From the NCBI GenBank assembly GCA_964403795.1, contig CAYOHP010000064.1:1-23622 (forward strand): a stretch of 23,622 bases of DNA, in the 5' to 3' direction. This DNA is from CAYOHP01 sp964403795 [NCBI: uncultured bacterium]. Lineage in GTDB: Bacteria > Muiribacteriota > UBA6191 > CAZXTJ01. The notes beneath the pieces were generated by a model, which was not told where the DNA came from, did no database searches, and was given only the letters and a program-made list of their open reading frames with translations. Position numbers and translations under genes: made by a program. Every line of letters begins with the position of its first letter. The first letter of the stretch is position 1. Below, one piece after another: positions 16,326-22,658 of this stretch.

Positions 16326-17806
16326 CCCCGGGTCGCCTTCCCGCACTCCTCGACGAGCCTCCCGCAGATGGTCTCGGCCCAGACCGGGAAGAGGGCGCCC
16401 GAGAGCCGGTGCTCGGTCCCATCGACCCGCACCACCACGATCGCCGAGGAGGACCGGATCCCGTTCACGTAGGTCACGAAGGGATGGATGGCGTGGACCT
16501 CTCCCCAGGGCACGTCCACTTCCACCGGCACGTGGAAGAAGGCGCTGTCGGCAGGTCCCCGCAGGGAGAGGCCCCGGGGCCCGGCCGCCACCAGGGGCGG
16601 AGGGGAGAGCATCACCCGGACCCAGGCCGCCACCGCCCCCAGCGCGATCAGGGTGAGCAGGCCGATGCCGAAGATCGCCCAGCCCGAATCCGCTTCGTCC
16701 CAGTCGGCCTGGCCGGTGGCGACCAGCCAGACCAGCAAGCCCAGCCAAGCCATCCCGGCCAGGGCGGAGGGCAGCGCCAAGAGCCGATTGCCCTCGGCGA
16801 TCACCACCAGGGCGTCGGCCGAGGCGGTGCCGCTGTCCTCCATCCGCTTTCCCGGCTTGCCGTCCGGGACGCCGGCTCCCGAGCCGGGAGCGCCCTCGGC
16901 GCCGTGCCCCGGCGTCCCGGGCGCGCCTTCCCCGCGGTCTTGGTCCGAGGATCCCGGGGCGCGGCTCCCTGCCTTCCCCCAACCCTCGCCTCGATCGACG
17001 GCTTCGCTGGCGGCCCGGAGTTCGGTGGCGAACCCCGGGGGTACCTCGAGGAGCCCGAGGACCGGGTGGAGCCCTCCCGCTCCCCCGCCCTCGAGGGAGG
17101 TGAGGGTGAGCCAGGTCCGGGCGTGGCACGACGGGCAGGTGTCGATCCGGAGCTCGGTGCGATGGGGAGCTCCGGGCGCCGCCGGACCCAGGGATGCGAA
17201 GGCCACGGCGTCGCCCTCGGAGAGCGCCACTGCGACCAGGGCCGGCATCCCGGCCGGGGCCCGCACCAGGCGCTCCCCGGTCACCGCCCAGACCCCGCAG
17301 GGCTCGCAGAAGGCGAGATTCCCGTGCACCTGGCGAGCGACCCAACCGGCGCCTCCCACCAGGAAGAGGAGCTCCATCCCCCGGTAGAAGACGGGGTCCC
17401 AGACGTTGCGGTCCCCGGCTTCGGCCACCAGCTCGGAGAGCTTCCTGAGCACCTCCCAGAGCAGGCCCGGCTCCAGGGTGAGGACTTCGCCGCCGGTGAG
17501 CCGCCAGACCATGCCGGAGAGTGCCAGCCAGGCCACCCCGAGCCCGGCCACGCCGCCCGCCAGCGTGACCGCACCTCGGTGGCGCACCCGGACCCGGCGT
17601 CCCGCCGCGGCCACCAGCCATCCCGCCCCTGCCGCGACTCCCATGGCGAGGAGGAGCTGCACCACGACCAGATCGACCAGGCCGCGGGCCGATTCGAGGA
17701 CCAGGGCACCGGTCGCCGCCGCCACGGCGGTCCCCGCCGCCAGACCGCCGGCACCGGGAAGCGGGATCCGTCCGGACTCGCGATAGACCTTCCCCAGGGG
17801 CTCCAT
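16322..17806 (-). CDS. Membrane protein with two CxxC pairs and PH-like C-terminus
   Basis: A 494-residue protein that I cannot name. Hydrophobic segments lie at about 21-37, 43-65, 80-98, 144-157, 346-362 and 378-400. Between them, about 160-270 holds two CxxC pairs, C167/C170 (FCEPCGVW) and C224/C227 (DTCPSCHARTW), which look like one split zinc ribbon or a redox pair. Residues about 275-330 are a Gly/Glu/Pro-rich linker. The end (about 405-494: PRGLSLRGP, VPWGEVHAIHPF, SSAIVVVRVDG) resembles the small beta-rich PH-like domains found after TM segments in bacterial proteins. The ATG at 17806 has AAGGGCGG upstream and a TACGCT -10 candidate 27 bases before it. It is divergent from the second Ser/Thr kinase with only 70 bases between starts, so joint control is likely. 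Confidence 0.78.
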   Translation of the reverse strand: MEPLGKVYRESGRIPLPGAGGLAAGTAVAAATGALVLESARGLVDLVVVQLLLAMGVAAGAGWLVAAAGRRVRVRHRGAVTLAGGVAGLGVAWLALSGMVWRLTGGEVLTLEPGLLWEVLRKLSELVAEAGDRNVWDPVFYRGMELLFLVGGAGWVARQVHGNLAFCEPCGVWAVTGERLVRAPAGMPALVAVALSEGDAVAFASLGPAAPGAPHRTELRIDTCPSCHARTWLTLTSLEGGGAGGLHPVLGLLEVPPGFATELRAASEAVDRGEGWGKAGSRAPGSSDQDRGEGAPGTPGHGAEGAPGSGAGVPDGKPGKRMEDSGTASADALVVIAEGNRLLALPSALAGMAWLGLLVWLVATGQADWDEADSGWAIFGIGLLTLIALGAVAAWVRVMLSPPPLVAAGPRGLSLRGPADSAFFHVPVEVDVPWGEVHAIHPFVTYVNGIRSSSAIVVVRVDGTEHRLSGALFPVWAETICGRLVEECGKATRG

Positions 17807-17833
17807 GGCCGACCGCCCTTCCGCGCTTCCGCC

Positions 17834-17839
17834 AGCGTA
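17834..17839 (-). promoter_or_regulatory. Candidate -10 hexamer TACGCT for the CxxC membrane protein
   Basis: On the minus strand GCTACGCTGGCGG lies 27 bases before the ATG at 17806. It matches the plus-strand boxes at 17862-17873 (11 of 12) and 21106-21117 (11 of 12). Confidence 0.4.
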
Positions 17840-17862
17840 GCGCCCCCGGCCCGGGAGTCGCC

Positions 17863-17868
17863 TACACT
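17863..17868 (+). promoter_or_regulatory. Candidate -10 hexamer TACACT, leaderless start of the second kinase
   Basis: TACACT ends eight bases before the ATG at 17877 (spacer GGCGGTCG). No Shine-Dalgarno is present in the preceding 20 bases, so a leaderless transcript is the simplest reading. No -35 is evident. Confidence 0.42.
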
Positions 17869-17876
17869 GGCGGTCG

Positions 17877-20264
17877 ATGGAGATCCCGGCCCCGCTCGCC
17901 TCGGAACTGGTCGCCGAGGGACCGCTCGGCAAGGGTGCCTTCGGCGAGGTGCTGGCCGTGCGCCACCGGCGCGACGGGACCCGCTACGCCCTGAAGTTGA
18001 TCCCGGTCGGCGGTGACGGCGCCCGGGAGCGGCGCGAGCTCGAGGCGGCGCTCCGGGTACGGCACGAGAACGTGATCCGCGGCTACGCCGGGGGGGTGGC
18101 CGATGGTGTCGCCTACCTGCTCCTGGAGCTGGCGGACGGCTCGATCGAACCATGGCTCTCGGATCCGGCCCACCGGAGCGAGGCCTGGGAGGCGTTGCGC
18201 CAGACGGCTCGGGGCCTCGCCGCCATCCATCGGGCGGGACTGGTGCACCGGGACCTGAAACCGAGCAACGTGCTCCTGAAACAGGGGGTGGCCAAGGTCA
18301 GCGACCTGGGCCTGACCAAGGGAGGCGACCTCTCGACCCTGACCCAGGTCGGGATGGTGCTCGGCACCCCCGGCTTCCTCTCCCCCGAGCAGGCCCGGGG
18401 AGAGCGGCTGGGCCCGGCCAGCGACGCCTTCCCTCTGGGCGTCATGTTCTACCAGCTCCTGGAAGGACGCCTCCCCTACCGGGAGCGGGAGCCCATCGAG
18501 CTGGTGCGGGCCGCGGCCCTGGGTCGCCTCGATCCATGGCTCGTGGCGCCCCGCTGCCTGGCGCCGGGGACCTTGGCGGCGGTCTCGGCCCTGCTGGCGC
18601 TGGATCCCGGGAAGCGCCCCGCCGACCTCGAACGCTTCGCCGACGAACTCGGCCCCTTCGCTCCCGTGGTCGACCCGGATCGCCTGCGTTCGACCATGGC
18701 GATGACCGAGCCCGAGCCGGTGGCGGCAGCCTCCACTCGTCCCACCCTGATGGCCGCCCGGGTGGCGACCGCGAGCGTCGGGCCGAGGGCAAGGAGCCGG
18801 TCCTGGGTGGCTCTGCTGGTGGCGGGCGTACTGGCGATAGGACTCCTGCTCCGGTGGAGGCGGGCGGCGGCGCCCGAAGGGATCGCCTGGGAGGCGGTCG
18901 GGGACGTGGTCTCGGTGCGCTTCTCCGGGGTCGATCCCCAGGCCGTCTTCCTCGAGATCGACGGCGTCCGGGTCCCCGTCATGGTCGAGGGGGGCGGGAA
19001 GGCGGGGAGCCGGGTCCTGGCCCGGGGTCTCGCCGAGGCCCCGGCCCGTCGGGTGGTGCTCGGATGGCCGGGCGGCCGGACTCCCGAGGTCGAGATCCAC
19101 TCCGAGCCGCCCGCGGTGCTCCCGAGGGCCCGGCTGGCGGCGGGGCGCAAGCTCCGGATCGAAGTGGTGCGTCCCTGCCGGGTCCGGTTCCGGGGCACCG
19201 GCCCCGACGAGGTCGCCCTGGAGCCGGGAGTCCAGGTCCTCTCGCCTCCCCCGGGAGAGGGCGTGTTCCGGCTGGAGTGGGAGGAGTCCGGACTGGCCTT
19301 CGCCCAGGAGTTCCGTCTCGACGATCTGGTGGAGGAGGCGGTCGCCAGGCTGGCCGGCGCCACCGACGTCGCGAGCGTCCAGGACGCCACTTCGGCTCGC
19401 CTCCGGTCCCTGTTCTCCGAGCCCTACGGGCGGCGGAGCCGGCCTGCCGACGAGGCCGAGGATCCCATGGCGAGCGACCGGGCGGCCTGGCGCGACCTGG
19501 TGGGTTGGATCCCGGAAGCCCTGGGGAGCGGGGCCTCGGTCGCGACCCGGCGCCGCCTCCACCGCCTGAGGGAGGAGTGGGCGATCTACACCGCCCTCGA
19601 TTCTGCGGTCTCGGGGCGGGAAGACGAGTTGGCGCTCGGCCCCGGAGAATTCGGGGCCGCCCAGGCGGGGCTTCCCGACTTCGTGGTGCGCGCTCGCCAT
19701 CCCGTCGTCCTCACGCCTTCGGGAGCCGCGGCCGGTCCCGCGGCCGAGGCTCCGATCGACGGGATCCACCGGATCGGGGTGGTCCGGCAGGGGTTCCTGG
19801 CGCTCCGGAGCCGGGAACCGCACCGGACCTTGGGGTTCGCATGGCCGATGCTCGAGGCGCCGGCCAGGGCAAGGGTGGTGCTGGCGGTCAAGGCGGCCCT
19901 GGGGAGCTTCTTCGTGCTCCGGGTCCGGAGCCTGGATCCGGCCGAGGAGTTCTCGGTCGTGCTGCGCAACGTGACTCCGGCCCTGGCCCGGGACGGGGAT
20001 GACGGGAACGAGGGCGACGACGGGGACGACGACGGGCCCGGGGCCGCAGCGGGTGATTCGCCGGTGCCGGGTGGACAGCTCCTGCGCCGCAGGGTCGAGC
20101 ACTGGACCGCCACGGGACCGACCTGGTTCTCCCTGGTGCTGCCGCGGGATCTCTGGCCGACACCGGGAACTGCCATGGAGCTCGACTGCGAGCCGTTCGC
20201 CGGCCCATGGCCGGCCACCGCCCGGGTGGAAGCCGTGGAGATCCTGGTCGAGGAGACCGGGTAG
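17877..20264 (+). CDS. Transmembrane Ser/Thr protein kinase with large unknown extracytoplasmic domain
   Basis: A 795-residue Hanks-type kinase. The kinase domain fills about 8-260: GKGAFGEV (18-25), K40 in YALKLI, HRDLKPSN with D126, DLG (143-145) in place of DFG, GTPGFLSPEQ (163-172) and SDAFPLGVMFYQLL. DLG is a known active variant, and all catalytic residues are present. A Thr/Ala-rich juxtamembrane stretch (about 265-305) offers autophosphorylation sites. One TM lies at about 309-326. The outer 470 residues begin with a beta-rich region (about 330-480), become helical and mixed, and include a run of Asp/Gly (about 705-722, DGDDGNEGDDGDDDG) that could bind divalent cations or be a flexible loop. 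I do not recognise this sensor region. The domain order matches PknB-like receptors, but there are no PASTA repeats. The ATG at 17877 is the first codon of the kinase fold. Confidence 0.92.
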   Translation: MEIPAPLASELVAEGPLGKGAFGEVLAVRHRRDGTRYALKLIPVGGDGARERRELEAALRVRHENVIRGYAGGVADGVAYLLLELADGSIEPWLSDPAHRSEAWEALRQTARGLAAIHRAGLVHRDLKPSNVLLKQGVAKVSDLGLTKGGDLSTLTQVGMVLGTPGFLSPEQARGERLGPASDAFPLGVMFYQLLEGRLPYREREPIELVRAAALGRLDPWLVAPRCLAPGTLAAVSALLALDPGKRPADLERFADELGPFAPVVDPDRLRSTMAMTEPEPVAAASTRPTLMAARVATASVGPRARSRSWVALLVAGVLAIGLLLRWRRAAAPEGIAWEAVGDVVSVRFSGVDPQAVFLEIDGVRVPVMVEGGGKAGSRVLARGLAEAPARRVVLGWPGGRTPEVEIHSEPPAVLPRARLAAGRKLRIEVVRPCRVRFRGTGPDEVALEPGVQVLSPPPGEGVFRLEWEESGLAFAQEFRLDDLVEEAVARLAGATDVASVQDATSARLRSLFSEPYGRRSRPADEAEDPMASDRAAWRDLVGWIPEALGSGASVATRRRLHRLREEWAIYTALDSAVSGREDELALGPGEFGAAQAGLPDFVVRARHPVVLTPSGAAAGPAAEAPIDGIHRIGVVRQGFLALRSREPHRTLGFAWPMLEAPARARVVLAVKAALGSFFVLRVRSLDPAEEFSVVLRNVTPALARDGDDGNEGDDGDDDGPGAAAGDSPVPGGQLLRRRVEHWTATGPTWFSLVLPRDLWPTPGTAMELDCEPFAGPWPATARVEAVEILVEETG

Positions 20265-20268
20265 ATCG

Positions 20269-20300
20269 GGCCGGGCCGGGGACCGATCCGTCGCCCGGCC
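20269..20300 (+). terminator. Candidate hairpin after the second kinase
   Basis: GGCCGGGC (20269-20276) and GCCCGGCC (20293-20300) form a perfect 8-bp GC stem with a 16-base loop, starting five bases after the kinase stop. The overlapping pair GATCGG/CCGATC (20264-20269, 20283-20288) is an alternative fold. There is no T-tract. Confidence 0.4.
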
Positions 20301-20309
20301 ACGGAGACC

Positions 20310-20339
20310 TTTACTCGCGGTCCGGGTACGGAGTATTTT
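20310..20339 (+). promoter_or_regulatory. Candidate lexA promoter TTTACT-18-TATTTT
   Basis: This is one of the most AT-rich patches in the window. TTTACT (20310-20315) matches TTGACA at four of six and TATTTT (20334-20339) matches TATAAT at four of six, with an 18-base spacer. It lies about 80 bases before the GTG at 20419. Confidence 0.5.
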
Positions 20340-20359
20340 GTTCAGGTGGGCATCCGTAC
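20326..20359. promoter_or_regulatory. Inverted repeat over the lexA promoter, possible operator
   Basis: GTACGGA (20326-20332) and TCCGTAC (20353-20359) are perfect 7-base inverted arms, 20 bases apart, flanking the TATTTT box. TTTTGTTCAGG lies between them. LexA usually represses its own gene from a palindrome over the promoter, so this is the place to expect an operator. The spacing is wider than in well-studied LexA boxes, so the arms may not be the real site. Confidence 0.35.
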
Positions 20360-20418
20360 AGGCTGGCAGGAGCCGACCTGCGGGAGGCCCGCACCCCGAC
20401 TCCAGAGGGAGGCATCGC

Positions 20419-21060
20419 GTGCGACCCCAGCTCACGGCCAGGCAGAAGCAGGTCTACGACTTCCTGGTCGACAAGGCCCGGACCGGCGACGTGACCCCCA
20501 GCCTGAGGGAGATCGGCCTCCGCTTCCGGATCGCCTCGACCAACGGGGTGGCCCGGCACCTCGAAGCCCTGCGCAAGAAGGGGTACATCCAGATGGACCG
20601 CGGCAAGGCCCGGGCGATCCGGATCGTCGATCGGGTCAAGGCCCGCTCGGCGCGGGCCCCAGCAAGCGAGGTCGAGCGGCGCACCATCCCCCTGCTGGGG
20701 CGGGTGGCGGCCGGCCTCGGGCTGCTCGCCGAGGAGAACCGGGAGGGTGACATCGTGATCGATCCCGACCTCTTCGGCTCCTCCGACGCCTTCGCCCTCC
20801 GGGTCAAGGGCGACTCCATGATCGAGGACGGCATCCACGAGGGCGACCTGGTCCTGGTGCAGCCCCAACGCTACGCCTCCAACGGCGACGTGGTGGTCGC
20901 GCTCCTGAACGACGAGGCGACCGTGAAGCGGTACTTCGCCCGTACCAACCACCTCGAGCTCCGGCCCGCCAACCCCGCCTACCAGACCATCGTGGTACCC
21001 AAGGGCGCCGAGAACTTCCTGCTGGTGGGCAAGGTCATCGGCCTCATGCGCAGGTATTGA
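20419..21060 (+). CDS. lexA: LexA SOS-response repressor
   Basis: A 213-residue LexA, the repressor of DNA-damage genes. RecA filaments on single-stranded DNA trigger its self-cleavage. The N-terminal winged helix (about 1-70) starts LTARQKQVYDFL, with LREIGLRFRIASTNGVARHLEALRKKGYI as the HTH and wing. The C-terminal S24 peptidase domain has the scissile bond A98-G99 in GRVAAGLGLL, nucleophile S133 in VKGDSMIEDG and general base K170 in EATVKRYF. All are intact, so cleavage should work. The GTG at 20419 is supported by GGGAGG six bases upstream and by the start of the HTH fold. It stands alone, with candidate terminators on both sides. No recA, imuA/imuB or dnaE2 is in the window. Confidence 0.97.
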   Translation: MRPQLTARQKQVYDFLVDKARTGDVTPSLREIGLRFRIASTNGVARHLEALRKKGYIQMDRGKARAIRIVDRVKARSARAPASEVERRTIPLLGRVAAGLGLLAEENREGDIVIDPDLFGSSDAFALRVKGDSMIEDGIHEGDLVLVQPQRYASNGDVVVALLNDEATVKRYFARTNHLELRPANPAYQTIVVPKGAENFLLVGKVIGLMRRY

Positions 21061-21064
21061 TCCT

Positions 21065-21090
21065 CGGAGACCTTGGGGACTTCCCCTCCG
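21065..21090 (+). terminator. Candidate hairpin after lexA
   Basis: CGGAG (21065-21069) can pair with CTCCG (21086-21090), enclosing GGGG/CCCC around ACTT. It begins five bases after the lexA stop, and a -10 candidate for the next gene follows. There is no T-tract and the stem is imperfect. Confidence 0.35.
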
Positions 21091-21106
21091 GCTCCCACCC
21101 CTCGGC

Positions 21107-21112
21107 TACGCT
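21107..21112 (+). promoter_or_regulatory. Candidate -10 hexamer TACGCT
   Basis: CTACGCTGCCGG (21106-21117) lies upstream of the GTG at 21136 and matches the boxes in the 17829-17873 divergent region at 10-11 of 12 positions. Confidence 0.4.
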
Positions 21113-21135
21113 GCCGGGGTGGCGAGGAGGTGCCG

Positions 21136-21558
21136 GTGTTCCCTTCGGCGTTCCTGGGTGGCTGGTACGGACCCAATCGACTCTGGCTCGAGGGACCGGA
21201 GGCCGAGCGTTCCGAGGGGACGCTCTCGGTCGAGCCCCGCTCGCTGACCTATAGCTGGTCGTTTCGCGGCACCGGGCACTCGGGTCGGATCGAGCTGTTC
21301 GGACCTGCCGGGGCGCTGCGGGCCGAGTGGAAGGACTCGTTCCATGCAGCGACCGGAATGACGTTGCATGGCCTGATGGTCGACGGGGTCGTCCGCCTCT
21401 ACGGGACCTACCCGGCCGGGGAAGGACCGGATTGGGGCTGGCGGATCGAACTCGACTTCCGGGATCCCGAGCATGTGACGCTGCGCATGTTCAACCTCTT
21501 CCCGGACGGGAACGTGGTGCCGGCCGTGGACCTGAGGGCAGGTCGGGCCGACGGGTGA
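21136..21558 (+). CDS. DUF1579-like small beta-barrel protein
   Basis: A 140-residue cytoplasmic protein with no signal peptide. The layout is that of short lipocalin-like or DUF1579-type barrels: an N-terminal FLGGWYGPNRLWLEG, alternating strands (LTYSWSFRGTGHSGRIELFG, then WKDSFHA), and the closing phrase GEGPDWGWRIELDF followed by VTLRMFNLFPDGNVVPAVD. The function of this family is not established; binding of a small hydrophobic ligand is the usual guess. I chose the GTG at 21136 because AGGAGG lies four bases before it. The GTG six bases earlier overlaps that site. Its TGA overlaps the start of the RING-finger gene as GTGA, so the two are translationally coupled. Confidence 0.72.
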   Translation: MFPSAFLGGWYGPNRLWLEGPEAERSEGTLSVEPRSLTYSWSFRGTGHSGRIELFGPAGALRAEWKDSFHAATGMTLHGLMVDGVVRLYGTYPAGEGPDWGWRIELDFRDPEHVTLRMFNLFPDGNVVPAVDLRAGRADG

Positions 21559-22649
21559 CCGGGGACCACCCGGAAGGTCCAGGGTCGGGCCCCCGGGACT
21601 CCCGGGAGTCGGGAGGCAGACCCGGGGCCTGTCCGATCTGCGGGGAGGACCTCTCCGGGGAGCGCCTCCGGGTGGGCTGCGACGCCTGCGGTACCCCTCA
21701 CCACCTCGAGTGTTTCCGCTATGCCGGAGGGTGCGCAACCTATGCCTGCGGCGGCACCCGGGCGGCCAGTCTCGGCACGGGGATCCCGCTCCGGATCGAA
21801 CTCGGCGACCCTCCCGCCGGGACGTCTCCTCCCGAGGCCGTGGTGGTCACTCCTACCCGGCCCGAAGCGCCGCCCCCTTCCCTGCCCGGGGTGGAAACGG
21901 CCCCTGCCGAGGCCGCCGGATCCAACCTGCTGGGGCGCCTCGGCACTCCCCCGAGCCTGGCCCGTCGCCTGGGCCTGGGGCCGGCCCGCCCCGGGAGCCT
22001 CCGGCCTCCCGCGCTCCCGGCCTTCGTGCTGGACCGCGGCGACCGCGTCCTGCTCGATCGCTCCGAGGTCCGCCTCGATCTGGAGACGCCGCTCGAGAGG
22101 TGGGTCTTCCGGCTGCTGGTGGTCGCCCTGGTGGGCCTGGCGGTCTCGCTGGTCCTCGGTTCCGGGATCGCATCCCTGGTCTTCGGAGTTGCCACCCTCC
22201 TCGCCGGCGGGCTGGTCTCGACCACCGACTGTACCTACGTCCTCGACAACCGGAACCGTCGGCTCCTCTACCGTCGTACCGTGGTAGGGAACAGCCGGGA
22301 CCTCCTGGTCGCCCCGATCTCGGAGGTACGCGAGGTCACGGTAGTGGCAGCGGAGGTCGCAGATCCGGGAGTCGCCCCGGGATACGCCCCCGCACTCCTC
22401 CTCGCCTCGGGGGACCTCGTCGCCCTCCTGCCGGTGGGTCTGGAGGCCGGCTGGCTGGCGCTGCGCAACGCCAAGGCCCTGGCGGAGTTCCTCGGCAAGC
22501 CCTACCGCGACGGGTCGCTGGCCTCGGGGCCGCGCGCCGCTCGTCGGCTGCCCGCCGACGGCGGCCGCCTGGCCGAGGCGGCCGAGGACGGCGGGTTCTC
22601 CGCTCCCGCCCGGAGACCGGATCCGGCACACTCCGGTCGGGAGACCTGA
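21555..22649 (+). CDS. Prokaryotic RING-finger membrane protein with PH-like C-terminus
   Basis: A 364-residue protein. Residues 26-65 form a zinc finger of the prokaryotic RING family 1 type: C26/C29 (CPICGE), C42/C45 (CDACGTPHH), H49/H50, C53, C60 and C65 (GGCATYAC). A Pro/Ala-rich linker follows (about 80-150), then one long or two short TM segments (about 182-224) and a beta-rich C-terminal region (about 225-320: YVLDNRNRRLLYRRTVVG, ISEVREVTVVAAEV, PALLLASGDLVALL) that looks PH-like. Residues beyond about 325 are low complexity. Eukaryotic RINGs are E3 ligases, but prokaryotic family-1 RINGs are found without ubiquitin systems and their role is unknown, so I would not infer ligase activity. 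The GTG at 21555 overlaps the preceding stop as GTGA. The next gene starts nine bases after its stop, in the same frame. Confidence 0.82.
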   Translation: MTGDHPEGPGSGPRDSRESGGRPGACPICGEDLSGERLRVGCDACGTPHHLECFRYAGGCATYACGGTRAASLGTGIPLRIELGDPPAGTSPPEAVVVTPTRPEAPPPSLPGVETAPAEAAGSNLLGRLGTPPSLARRLGLGPARPGSLRPPALPAFVLDRGDRVLLDRSEVRLDLETPLERWVFRLLVVALVGLAVSLVLGSGIASLVFGVATLLAGGLVSTTDCTYVLDNRNRRLLYRRTVVGNSRDLLVAPISEVREVTVVAAEVADPGVAPGYAPALLLASGDLVALLPVGLEAGWLALRNAKALAEFLGKPYRDGSLASGPRAARRLPADGGRLAEAAEDGGFSAPARRPDPAHSGRET

Positions 22650-22658
22650 GCCCGTCCC

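Larger units (their letters stand above)
17829..17873. repeat. 12-bp inverted repeat spanning two divergent -10 boxes
   Basis: CCGCCAGCGTAG (17829-17840) and CTACACTGGCGG (17862-17873) are reverse complements with one mismatch, separated by 21 bases. The left arm contains the minus-strand -10 candidate TACGCT and the right arm the plus-strand TACACT. It may be an operator for both genes or the same extended promoter element in opposite directions. Confidence 0.55.

Noticed and set aside
15330-17621. Long minus-strand open frame of 763 codons
   Set aside because: It is a shadow of the glycosyltransferase-like and CxxC membrane genes; it is Arg/Gly/Pro-rich and has no recognisable fold.
17862-20435. 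Long minus-strand open frame of 857 codons
   Set aside because: It is antisense to the second Ser/Thr kinase, whose catalytic motifs are all present on the plus strand.
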